A program made the position numbers and the translations under genes. Of a stretch of DNA of 5,759 nt, positions 1-5,609 are shown piece after piece. The stretch comes from an uncultured Collinsella sp. (GTDB lineage: Bacteria > Actinomycetota > Coriobacteriia > Coriobacteriales > Coriobacteriaceae), in NCBI GenBank assembly GCA_902478875.1, contig CABSMZ010000124.1:1-5759 (forward strand), read 5' to 3'. Under the pieces are notes generated by a model, which made no database searches, was not told where the DNA came from, and worked only from the letters and a program-made list of their open reading frames with translations. Position 1 is the first letter of the stretch, and each line of letters opens with the position of its first letter.

Positions 1-42
1 ACCCGGTTTTGGCTGGACGGAGCTGCCTCGTCAATAGCGTGA
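1..42 (+). CDS. Possible C-terminal end of an upstream lipoprotein paralogue (partial)
   Basis: Frame 1 is open from the window edge to a TGA at 40-42 and encodes TRFWLDGAASSIA. The Phe-Trp pair lies about as far from the stop as the FW and LW pairs near the ends of the two lipoproteins that follow (IDEFW and IDELW). This suggests, weakly, a third tandem copy upstream. Thirteen residues are too few for a firm call, and the piece could equally be the tail of an unrelated gene or non-coding. A gap of 68 nt separates it from the next start codon. Confidence 0.25.
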   Translation, partial: TRFWLDGAASSIA

Positions 43-62
43 GGCGGCTTATGTGTGAATCG

Positions 63-85
63 ATGCCGGGTGTGTTTCTCGGCAT
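63..85 (+). other. Small stem-loop ahead of the first lipoprotein gene
   Basis: ATGCCGGG (63-70) pairs with CTCGGCAT (78-85) across a 7-nt loop, giving 8 bp with one G-U pair. No T-run follows, so it is not a clear terminator. It lies between the possible upstream gene end (42) and the Shine-Dalgarno of the lipoprotein gene, so it could be a processing or attenuation element, or chance. Confidence 0.3.
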
Positions 86-110
86 GGTGCTAAAGAACGG
101 GAAAGGAACA

Positions 111-890
111 ATGATGAGGGAGACGGTACTTTCGCGCACGGCATTTGTCGCGGCGGTGGGAACGGCGCTGCTGACGCTTGTGGGGTGCGGCGGACAGCGG
201 ACGCAGGATGCGACGGGTTTTAACGACGACCGCCCGGTAAAGGACAAGATGGACGCGGGTGCGACGTCGGGCGATTCCGGCGACGCGGACAGCGGCTCGG
301 CGGATGCGTTCAATACGTGGTCGGATGATTGCTGGGATGCGCACCGCAACATCAGCATCGCGGCGCTCCTCGAGCTTAAGGGCTGGCAGTTGCAGGAGTT
401 TGCCTCGCAGCAGGGCTATACCTGGCAAGACGCGCTCGAGATGTACGAGGACGAGGCGGGACACGTGCTCAGCGTCTGCAATATCAGCAAGGACGGCGCG
501 ACCGAATGGCTCGGCGAGGACGAAATCGGAAAGCTCGACAAGGGCGGCACCGGAAGCACCGTGATGTTCACGCTGCAACTTTCGGGCTATTCGAGCTGCG
601 AGGATGTTATCGCGGGCTTTTCCGTGCCGGTCGAGGACCGGGCGCAGATTACTTCGGGCTCATGGGTCGCGTGCGTATACGGTTCCAACATGGCGCGGCA
701 CGTTGCCATGGCGAGCCCGATGGAAAACGGTGACTACCGCTTGGATCTCATTACCGAGGAGGCTATCAAGACCGGTAGGTTTACCCAGGGCGGCGGTGCT
801 CCGACGATAGACGAATTTTGGCAGGAAAAGACTGGACGCGCGCTCGGCTGGGTGCGACGTGGCCAATACCATAGCGAGGAACGAACATGA
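111..890 (+). CDS. Putative secreted lipoprotein, 259 aa (first of a tandem pair)
   Basis: The protein is probably exported by Sec, lipidated and anchored outside the cytoplasmic membrane; I do not recognise a functional domain. The signal peptide has a short charged start (MMRETVLSR), a hydrophobic core at residues 10-23 and the lipobox LVGC with Cys26 as the lipidation site. Residues 27-70 are rich in Asp, Gly, Ser and Ala and look like a flexible tether. The globular part (about 71-246) has four further cysteines (C74, C123, C163, C188), which could form disulphides. The frame is open upstream to position 9, but the start at 111 (or the adjacent ATG at 114) follows AAAGGAA at 102-108 and gives a normal signal peptide. 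The next gene also begins Met-Met and has its lipobox Cys at residue 26, which supports 111. The two proteins are diverged paralogues: GYTWQ / NYEWQ, LSGYSS / VGGYTT, and a C-terminal TG-x9-IDEFW / TG-x9-IDELW block. The tail after residue 246 has no counterpart in the second protein. Coding is firm; function is unknown. Confidence 0.85.
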   Translation: MMRETVLSRTAFVAAVGTALLTLVGCGGQRTQDATGFNDDRPVKDKMDAGATSGDSGDADSGSADAFNTWSDDCWDAHRNISIAALLELKGWQLQEFASQQGYTWQDALEMYEDEAGHVLSVCNISKDGATEWLGEDEIGKLDKGGTGSTVMFTLQLSGYSSCEDVIAGFSVPVEDRAQITSGSWVACVYGSNMARHVAMASPMENGDYRLDLITEEAIKTGRFTQGGGAPTIDEFWQEKTGRALGWVRRGQYHSEERT

Positions 891-1573
891 TGAATGAAGT
901 GACGATGAACCGTGCGGCCTTTGTGGCAGGCGCGGGTGCGCTGGCTTGTGCGCTGGCTGGCTGCTCGGGCGGATTGGGCGGCGCGGGCGGTGCCGAGAAG
1001 GCGACCACGGCGGACGCCGCCTGTGTAGACGACAACGCCAACGTGACGGTCTATGCTGCGATCAACTTGGACGGCGCCGACCTGGTGCGCCTGCTCAAGC
1101 ATCAAAACTATGAGTGGCAAGGCGAGAGCGTGGGCTACGGTGCCGCCGATGACGCGGGACTTTTCGCTTTTACCTTTTCTAAGATTTCGGATGACGTGGA
1201 CGAACTTGCGAACAGCGCGATACCGCTTTCGGAGTCCGAGTACGAGGAGCTTGAGCCGGGCGGCGGAGACGATAGCGTGGCGATTTTGCTCTCGGTGGGC
1301 GGCTATACGACGGGCGATCGTGCGCTCACCGGCGCAATCGGCGATGCGTCGATAGTGCAGGAGAAGTGCACAATCGACGATTCCGTGTATTGGCTGGTCA
1401 AGGCGCTCGACGGCAACCGTTACGTGATTTCGGCCTACGACACCGAAGATGATGGCGACAGCGCGCATGACATCTATATCTATAGTGAGTCTTTTATTCA
1501 CACCGGTTATCTGAGCGGCGGCGACCAAATCGATATTGACGAACTCTGGAGCCGCCTGACCAATGCCTCGTAG
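887..1573 (+). CDS. Putative secreted lipoprotein, 228 aa (second of a tandem pair)
   Basis: Predicted surface lipoprotein of unknown function. The signal peptide is MMNEVTMNR, a hydrophobic stretch (10-24) and lipobox LAGC with Cys26. A short Gly-rich tether follows (27-36), then an acidic globular domain with C46 and C161. Its start overlaps the stop of the preceding gene as ATGA (887-890), and GAGGA at 876-880 lies 6 nt ahead, so translational coupling in one operon is likely. Sequence shared with the first protein includes LDGADLVRLLKHQNYEWQ against LKGWQLQEFASQQGYTWQ, and the C-terminal TGYLSGGDQIDIDELW against TGRFTQGGGAPTIDEFW. The similarity covers the whole mature domain but is low, so the duplication is old or the copies diverge quickly. 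The gene ends 81 nt before the convergent mgtA stop. Coding is firm; no enzyme motif is visible. Confidence 0.87.
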   Translation: MMNEVTMNRAAFVAGAGALACALAGCSGGLGGAGGAEKATTADAACVDDNANVTVYAAINLDGADLVRLLKHQNYEWQGESVGYGAADDAGLFAFTFSKISDDVDELANSAIPLSESEYEELEPGGGDDSVAILLSVGGYTTGDRALTGAIGDASIVQEKCTIDDSVYWLVKALDGNRYVISAYDTEDDGDSAHDIYIYSESFIHTGYLSGGDQIDIDELWSRLTNAS

Positions 1574-1578
1574 CGCAC

Positions 1579-1621
1579 CAAAACCACCACAAAGGGGACA
1601 GGCGCCTTTGTGGTGGTTTTG
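1579..1621 (+). terminator. 17-bp hairpin between convergent genes (repeat copy 1), likely bidirectional terminator
   Basis: Positions 1579-1595 pair perfectly with 1605-1621 (17 bp) around the 9-nt loop GGACAGGCG. The outer stem is an A-run on the left and a T-run on the right, so RNA from either strand gives a stem ending in U-rich sequence. It starts 6 nt after the lipoprotein stop and lies 34 nt past the mgtA stop, where both convergent units need an end. The same sequence recurs upstream of mgtA (4506-4545), so it is also a dispersed repeat and not only a local terminator. Confidence 0.7.
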
Positions 1622-1654
1622 CCCTTGGGTTGTCTACTGTGGCGGCTCACCGTG

Positions 1655-4423
1655 CTAAAGCAGCTCACCGTGGCGGGCAATGTAGCGGTGCTTTGCCAGC
1701 TGGGTGAGCGCGATGTAGGCGGTAACGATGCCGATGAGCAGAGCGAAGAAGATTGGCGGCAGCGGCATGAGACCCAGCGCATCGGCGATGGGGCTTGCCG
1801 GCAGCCAGGTGACGAGCGCCAGGCCCAGCACGGTGAGGGCGCACAGTGCCGGTGCGGCATGGTCGCGCGGGCTCGGCAGGCGCGGGGAGCGCAGCATGTG
1901 GACCACGAGCGTCTGCGACCACATGGACTCGACAAACCAACCGCTCTGGAAGAGCGCCGTAAAGGTCGCCATGCCTGCGACGTTGCCCGCGACGGCAAGC
2001 TCTGCCCAGCTTGCGCCCACGGCGGCAGGGCACATCACAAAGAAGAGCGCGGCGAAGGTCACAATGTCAAACAGCGAGCTCACAGGGCCCAGCTCGAGCA
2101 TGAAGCCCTTGATGGACGCGGCGTCCCAGGCGCGCGGGCGGGCGGTCCAGGCGTCGTCGACGGTGTCCCACGGCAGCGCGATGCACACGATCTCGTAGAC
2201 CAGCGACAGCAGTACTAGCTGCAGAGCGCTCATGGGCAAAAACGGCAAGAACAGGCTCGCGACGGTCACGGATAGCACGTTGCCAAAGTTGGAGCTCACC
2301 GTGGTCTTGAGGTACTTGAGCAGGTTGCCGTAGGTGCGGCGGCCTTCGATGATGCCGCGCTCGAGCACGCCCAGGTCTTTCTGGAGCAAGATGATGTCGG
2401 CGGATTCCTTGGCGATGTCGACGGCCGAATCGACCGAGATGCCGCAGTCGCTCGCACGCATGGCGGCGGCGTCGTTGATGCCATCGCCCATAAAGCCCAC
2501 GGTGTGGCCGAGCAGCTCGCGCATGACACGCACCAGACGCGCCTTCTGCAGCGGCGAGAGCTTGGCGAAGAGGTGGGTGTTCTCGGCGCGCTCGGCAAGT
2601 TCGGCGTCATCGAGCGCATCGATCTCGGAGCCGAGCAAGACGTTGCTCGCGTCGATACCGATCTGTTCGCAGACGGTGGCGGTAACGCGGTCGTTGTCGC
2701 CGGTCAGGACCTTGACCGCCACACCCTTGGCCTCGAGCGTGGCGACGGCGCCCGCGGCACTCGCCTTGGGCGGATCGAGGAAGGCCAAAAAGCCCATCAA
2801 CACCATGTCGCATTCGTCGGCGATGCCAAACTCGCCCACGCAGCGCGGATTGGTTTTCTGCGCCACAGCAATCACGCGCAGGCCCTCGGCGTTGAGCCCG
2901 GCGACCTGCTTGCGAATCTGGGCGAGCTTATCTTCGGTAAGCGGCTGGGCGGCGCCATCGACCTCGACAAAGGAGCAGATCTCGAGCATTTCCTCGGCAG
3001 CTCCCTTGGTGACCATCTGGGTTTTGCCCTGGGCGTCGGCGACAACTACGCTCAGGCGACGGCGCGAGAAATCGAAGGGCACCTCGTCGACCTTAGTATA
3101 GCGGTCGCGCAGGCTCTGGCCCAGCATAGAATCGGGCACGACGGTCGAGGGCGTCACATCGGCACGGTCGATGACGGCCAGGTCGATAAGGTTTTTGAGG
3201 CCGGTCTGGAAGAAGCTGTTCAAAAACGCATGGCGCAGCACGCGCGCATCCTCGTTGCCGTCGGTGTTGAGGTAGCGCTCGAGCACGATACGGTCTTCGG
3301 TGAGGGTGCCGGTCTTGTCGCAGCACAGGACGTCCATCGCGCCGAGGTTTTGGATCGCCGGCAGCTCCTTGACGATAACCTGGCGGCGGGCGAGGTCCTT
3401 GGCGCCCTGCGACAGGCTCGTGGTCACGATGACGGGAAGCATCTGCGGCGTGATGCCCACGGCCACGCTCGTGGCGAACAGCAGCGCGTCGATGACGTTG
3501 CCCTTGGTGGCGGCGTTGATGGCAAAGACGGCCGGCGCCATAACGAGCATAAGGCGTACGAGCAGCATGGAGACGCTCGAGACGCCGCGGTCAAACGCGC
3601 TCTTCTCGCCGCGCCCGTTGAGCATCTTAGCGATGCCGCCCAGGTAGGTGTCCGAGCCGGTGGCAACGACAACTGCCATGGCGGTGCCGTTTTGCACGGA
3701 GGTGCCGGTAAAGACGATGTTCTTGCAGGCAGACAGTGGCAGCGCGGAGTCGTCGGCACCCTCGACGACCGTGGCGGCGGCGGTCTTCTCAACGGCCTCG
3801 CTCTCGCCGGTGAGCGCGGACTCGATCACAAACAGGTCGCGCGCGGTGATGATGCGGGCATCGGCCGGCACCATATCGCCGGCAGAGAGGCGGATCACAT
3901 CGCCGGGGACGAGCTCGTCGAAGGGAATCTCGAGGCGCTCGCCGTCGCGCAGGGCGCAGCAGGTGTTGGAGACCAGGTCCTTGAGGGCCTCGGCCGCATT
4001 GCCGCTGCGAGCTTCCTGGATAAACTTCATGCCGCCCGATACCAGCAGCATGATGCCGATGACGATGACCGTGGAGGGGTCGCGCTGCGGCTCGGGCACG
4101 GCAAGCACGTCGATGTAGAGCGAGACCAGCGCGAGCGCGGCAAGGATGCCGGCGAAGGGGTCGATGAACGCGTCGGCGATGCGGCGGGCGAGCGTCTTGG
4201 TCGGCGCCTCGATGGTGCTGGGCCCGGTGGCGTCCAGGCGCTCGGCGGCGTGCTCGGCAGTGAACCCGTCGGCCGTGGCGTCGAGCAGCACGAGGGCGTC
4301 CTCGGCGCTATGGGTGGCAGCGAATATGGTGTTCTTGGACAGGCCGGCGTGAGCGGCGGGGCGCGCCGTGCGGCGGCGCTTGGAGATGGCTTCGAGTACC
4401 GTGGCGGTTTTGAGCATCAGCAT
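1655..4423 (-). CDS. mgtA: Magnesium-translocating P-type ATPase (P3B, MgtA/MgtB family)
   Basis: An integral membrane ATPase expected to import Mg2+ at the cost of ATP. The 922 aa match the family size (about 900) and all core motifs are intact. Predicted helices M1-M2 lie at about 90-133, followed by the actuator domain with TGES (205-208). M3-M4 lie at about 285-333, with the family-type TPxMLP motif (325-330). The phosphorylation motif DKTGT is at 369-373 (Asp369 catalytic). The nucleotide-binding domain has DFSRRRLSV (451-459) and KGA (473-475); the hinge motifs are DPPK (550-553), TGDN (574-577) and GDGIND (646-651). Six C-terminal helices follow from about 705, including NFGNV (712-716), ALPWD (749-753) and FQSGWFVESMWSQT. 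The start ATG (4423-4421) follows AAGGAGGA (4435-4428) at 5 nt; Met3 is a less likely start. The gene stands alone, convergent with the lipoproteins and divergent from pyrE, behind a roughly 300-nt leader. Polar residues in M4 and M6 differ from those I recall for enteric MgtA, so the exact cation is less certain than the family. Confidence 0.95.
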   Translation of the reverse strand: MLMLKTATVLEAISKRRRTARPAAHAGLSKNTIFAATHSAEDALVLLDATADGFTAEHAAERLDATGPSTIEAPTKTLARRIADAFIDPFAGILAALALVSLYIDVLAVPEPQRDPSTVIVIGIMLLVSGGMKFIQEARSGNAAEALKDLVSNTCCALRDGERLEIPFDELVPGDVIRLSAGDMVPADARIITARDLFVIESALTGESEAVEKTAAATVVEGADDSALPLSACKNIVFTGTSVQNGTAMAVVVATGSDTYLGGIAKMLNGRGEKSAFDRGVSSVSMLLVRLMLVMAPAVFAINAATKGNVIDALLFATSVAVGITPQMLPVIVTTSLSQGAKDLARRQVIVKELPAIQNLGAMDVLCCDKTGTLTEDRIVLERYLNTDGNEDARVLRHAFLNSFFQTGLKNLIDLAVIDRADVTPSTVVPDSMLGQSLRDRYTKVDEVPFDFSRRRLSVVVADAQGKTQMVTKGAAEEMLEICSFVEVDGAAQPLTEDKLAQIRKQVAGLNAEGLRVIAVAQKTNPRCVGEFGIADECDMVLMGFLAFLDPPKASAAGAVATLEAKGVAVKVLTGDNDRVTATVCEQIGIDASNVLLGSEIDALDDAELAERAENTHLFAKLSPLQKARLVRVMRELLGHTVGFMGDGINDAAAMRASDCGISVDSAVDIAKESADIILLQKDLGVLERGIIEGRRTYGNLLKYLKTTVSSNFGNVLSVTVASLFLPFLPMSALQLVLLSLVYEIVCIALPWDTVDDAWTARPRAWDAASIKGFMLELGPVSSLFDIVTFAALFFVMCPAAVGASWAELAVAGNVAGMATFTALFQSGWFVESMWSQTLVVHMLRSPRLPSPRDHAAPALCALTVLGLALVTWLPASPIADALGLMPLPPIFFALLIGIVTAYIALTQLAKHRYIARHGELL

Positions 4424-4427
4424 AGGG

Positions 4428-4435
4428 TCCTCCTT
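4428..4435 (-). promoter_or_regulatory. Shine-Dalgarno of mgtA
   Basis: On the minus strand AAGGAGGA ends 4 nt before the ATG at 4423, with the AGGAGG core 5 nt away. It fixes the mgtA start at Met1 and indicates strong translation initiation unless the leader RNA hides it. Confidence 0.85.
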
Positions 4436-4488
4436 GTTGAAGGGAGTTAGCGTACGTGTCGTATTTGCTTCAAAAAACCTAGATGTCG

Positions 4489-4505
4489 CTCACGTCATAC
4501 TCACG
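4489..4505 (-). promoter_or_regulatory. Direct hexamer repeat CGTGAG-N5-CGTGAG upstream of mgtA
   Basis: On the mgtA strand the hexamer CGTGAG occurs twice with a 5-nt spacer, a repeat period of 11 bp, 66-82 nt before the start codon. OmpR/PhoB-type response regulators, including enteric PhoP at mgtA, bind hexamer pairs of this geometry. The hexamer itself does not match the PhoP box, and only a weak -35-like TTGAAG (4473-4468) lies downstream. It could also be chance or part of the small reading frame that crosses it. Confidence 0.25.
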
Positions 4506-4545
4506 AATCACCGCAAAGGGGACAGGCACCTTTGTGGTGGTTTTG
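4506..4545 (+). repeat. Hairpin repeat, copy 2, in the mgtA leader
   Basis: 4514-4545 matches 1590-1621 in 31 of 32 bases; the single difference is in the loop (A4528 against G1604). The hairpin pairs 4506-4519 with 4529-4542 (14 bp) around loop GGACAGGCA. The left arm has changed at two places, and both changes keep pairing as G-U, so the fold appears to be preserved. If transcription begins at the promoter near 4730-4758, this hairpin lies in the 5' untranslated RNA of mgtA, about 80 nt before the start codon. Size, palindromic form and dispersed intergenic position resemble REP-type elements moved by Y1 (RAYT) transposases; that origin is inferred. Confidence 0.75.
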
Positions 4546-4591
4546 ACGGATGATTGTTGGCGGATGGGTGCCGACGATTGGCTATTGGCGC

Positions 4592-4663
4592 TTATGCGTG
4601 CGCGGAATCCTCGCGGCGTGCCGAGGGCGACATGCAGGTTTTTCGACTATGACTGCCTTCCAT
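4592..4663 (-). CDS. Small 23-codon ORF with strong ribosome-binding site, candidate mgtA leader peptide
   Basis: On the minus strand AAGGAGGT (4676-4669) lies 5 nt ahead of ATG (4663-4661), a near-perfect initiation site. The ORF encodes a 23-aa basic peptide starting MEGSHSRK and ending RREDSAHA, with TAA at 4594-4592. A promoter-like sequence lies upstream in the same orientation (4730-4758), and mgtA begins 168 nt after the stop. Short ORFs in the leader of enteric mgtA (mgtL) sense Mg2+ through ribosome behaviour at acidic or proline codons. This peptide has an Arg-Arg-Glu-Asp run near its end but is not homologous to MgtL as far as I can tell. It could instead be the front of a frameshifted 61-aa gene (see the overlapping entry). 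A longer antisense frame reaching into pyrE ends here too; only this SD-led part is credible. Confidence 0.45.
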   Translation of the reverse strand: MEGSHSRKTCMSPSARREDSAHA

Positions 4664-4729
4664 GGCACACCTCCTTAAGGCCGGGCGCAGCGCGCTTCGG
4701 GCATCTCGTGCCCGTTTGAATCCGCCCGT

Positions 4730-4758
4730 ATTCTTGATGAGGGGGTTTGCCGTGTCAA
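4730..4758 (-). promoter_or_regulatory. Sigma-70-type promoter for the mgtA leader
   Basis: On the minus strand a perfect -35 TTGACA (4758-4753) is followed after exactly 17 nt by AAGAAT (4735-4730), which matches 4 of 6 bases of the -10 consensus. Transcription would start near 4723, about 60 nt before the small ORF and about 300 nt before mgtA. A stem-loop (6 bp, 4698-4714) would lie in the first part of the RNA. Its 5' arm CGGGC could instead pair with GCCCG at 4686-4682, close to the Shine-Dalgarno of the small ORF. Confidence 0.6.
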
Positions 4759-4848
4759 CCCCATTGTTCGGAAAACCATCGCCCCTGACAAAGCCTTTAC
4801 AGAATGCCGCGGCCCCAAAGCGCGCCCCGCAATGCGCCCTGCCTGCGC

Positions 4849-4854
4849 TAAACT
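4849..4854 (+). promoter_or_regulatory. Candidate -10 element for pyrE
   Basis: TAAACT matches 4 of 6 bases of the -10 consensus and would place the transcript start about 28 nt before the pyrE ATG. No recognisable -35 lies 16-18 nt upstream in this GC-rich stretch, so the call rests on position and the single hexamer. Confidence 0.3.
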
Positions 4855-4888
4855 GGAAGGCACGTACGCGATTACGAGAGGAGCCCGC

Positions 4889-5569
4889 ATGGAGGCTTAC
4901 AAGCAAGAGTTCATCAAGTTTATGGTTGAGTCCGACGTTCTTAAGTTCGGCAGCTTTACGCTCAAGAGCGGCCGTCAGTCCCCGTTCTTTATGAACGCCG
5001 GCGCCTACGTGACGGGCTATCAGCTCAAGAAACTGGGCGAGTATTATGCCCAGGCCATTCACGATAACTTTGGCGACGACTTTGACGTGCTGTTTGGACC
5101 GGCCTACAAGGGCATTCCGCTGGCCGTCGTGACCGCCATTGCCTACCACGAGCTGTACGGCAAGGAGGTCAAGTACTGCTGCGACCGCAAGGAGGCCAAG
5201 GACCACGGTGCCGACAAGGGCAACCTGCTGGGCTATGAGCCCCAGGACGGCGACCGCGTGGTGATGGTCGAGGACGTTACTACCAGCGGCAAGTCCATCG
5301 ACGAGACCTATCCCAAGGTCATGGCAGCGGCCGATGTCGAGATCAAGGGTCTTATCGTCTCGCTCAACCGCATGGAGGTCGGCAAGGGCGGCGTGACCAC
5401 CGCGCAGAAGGAGATCGAGGCCAAGTACGGTTTCCCCGTCGCGAGCATCGTTTCCATGGCCGAGGTCGTCGAGACTCTCTACGACCACGAGATCGACGGC
5501 AAGGTCGTCATCGATGACGAGCTCAAGGCCGCCATCGATGCCTACTACGAGCAGTACGGAGTCCGTTAG
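4889..5569 (+). CDS. pyrE: Orotate phosphoribosyltransferase
   Basis: A cytoplasmic enzyme of de novo pyrimidine synthesis: orotate + PRPP gives orotidine 5'-monophosphate + PPi, using Mg2+. At 226 aa it is slightly longer than enteric PyrE (about 213). Visible family motifs are FTLKSGRQSPFFMNAG (23-38, including the conserved Lys26), FGPAYKGIPLA (69-79), the catalytic loop DRKEAKDHG (99-107, with Arg100, Lys101, Lys104 and His106 in the expected places), and the PRPP-binding motif VMVEDVTTSGKSI (125-137), which has Glu-Asp where many enzymes have Asp-Asp. The ATG at 4889 was chosen because AGGAG (4879-4883) lies 5 nt ahead; an in-frame ATG at 4832 lacks a ribosome-binding site. Codon use is strongly GC-ended, as in a well-expressed housekeeping gene. 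It is transcribed away from mgtA and no other pyr gene is in the window. A 12-bp hairpin begins in its stop codon. Confidence 0.96.
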   Translation: MEAYKQEFIKFMVESDVLKFGSFTLKSGRQSPFFMNAGAYVTGYQLKKLGEYYAQAIHDNFGDDFDVLFGPAYKGIPLAVVTAIAYHELYGKEVKYCCDRKEAKDHGADKGNLLGYEPQDGDRVVMVEDVTTSGKSIDETYPKVMAAADVEIKGLIVSLNRMEVGKGGVTTAQKEIEAKYGFPVASIVSMAEVVETLYDHEIDGKVVIDDELKAAIDAYYEQYGVR

Positions 5570-5596
5570 TTACGCGGTTTTGCCAAACCGCGTAAC
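5569..5596 (+). terminator. 12-bp hairpin at the pyrE stop codon
   Basis: 5569-5580 pairs perfectly with 5585-5596 (12 bp) around the loop TGCC, and the stem starts at the last base of the TAG stop. No T-run follows the right arm (CAATTG comes next), so it may protect the 3' end or terminate weakly, with the stronger T-ended structure at 5610-5708 acting behind it. Confidence 0.5.
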
Positions 5597-5609
5597 CAAT
5601 TGACGCTGC

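Larger units (their letters stand above)
4479..4663 (-). pseudogene. Possible frameshifted 61-aa small gene upstream of mgtA
   Basis: The SD-led start at 4663 runs in one frame through an A5 run (4643-4639). A neighbouring frame is open from 4646 to a TAG at 4481-4479, with 55 sense codons but no convincing start of its own. Adding one base in the A5 run joins them into a protein that begins MEGSHSRKNLHV and ends VIREYDVSDI. The joined frame reads through the hairpin repeat in phase as KTTTKVPVPF. This could be a recently broken gene, a sequencing indel, programmed -1 slippage, or chance. I do not recognise a family. A repeat-derived C-terminus would suggest a fast-evolving or spurious ORF. 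Confidence 0.3.

Noticed and set aside
734..1528. 264-codon open frame on the minus strand
   Set aside because: Antisense to the two lipoproteins, with no ribosome-binding site or family resemblance; the signal peptides and lipoboxes support the + strand genes.
1610..2218. 202-codon + strand frame beginning in the terminator hairpin
   Set aside because: Antisense to the mgtA C-terminal membrane helices; it starts inside the repeat and lacks a ribosome-binding site.
2504..4450. 648-codon open frame on the + strand
   Set aside because: It lies wholly antisense to mgtA, whose motifs are intact. The translation is low-complexity and Gly/Asp/His-rich, as expected from the reverse complement of GC-biased codons.
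4424..4730. M-box (ykoK-type) Mg2+ riboswitch ahead of mgtA
   Set aside because: I looked for the conserved M-box core and found no convincing match on the mgtA strand. A covariance-model scan would settle it.
4871..4890. PyrR-type binding site near the pyrE start, suggested by GAGAGG
   Set aside because: The match is only the purine run of the Shine-Dalgarno, without the rest of the consensus or a supporting stem-loop.
4662..4994. 110-codon + strand frame overlapping the start of pyrE
   Set aside because: No ribosome-binding site; it overlaps pyrE in another frame, has no recognisable features and covers the mgtA leader promoter.
4664..5488. Minus-strand frame antisense to pyrE that continues into the 23-codon ORF
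   Set aside because: PyrE is unambiguous on the + strand. Only the part from the SD-led ATG at 4663 is plausible as a gene.
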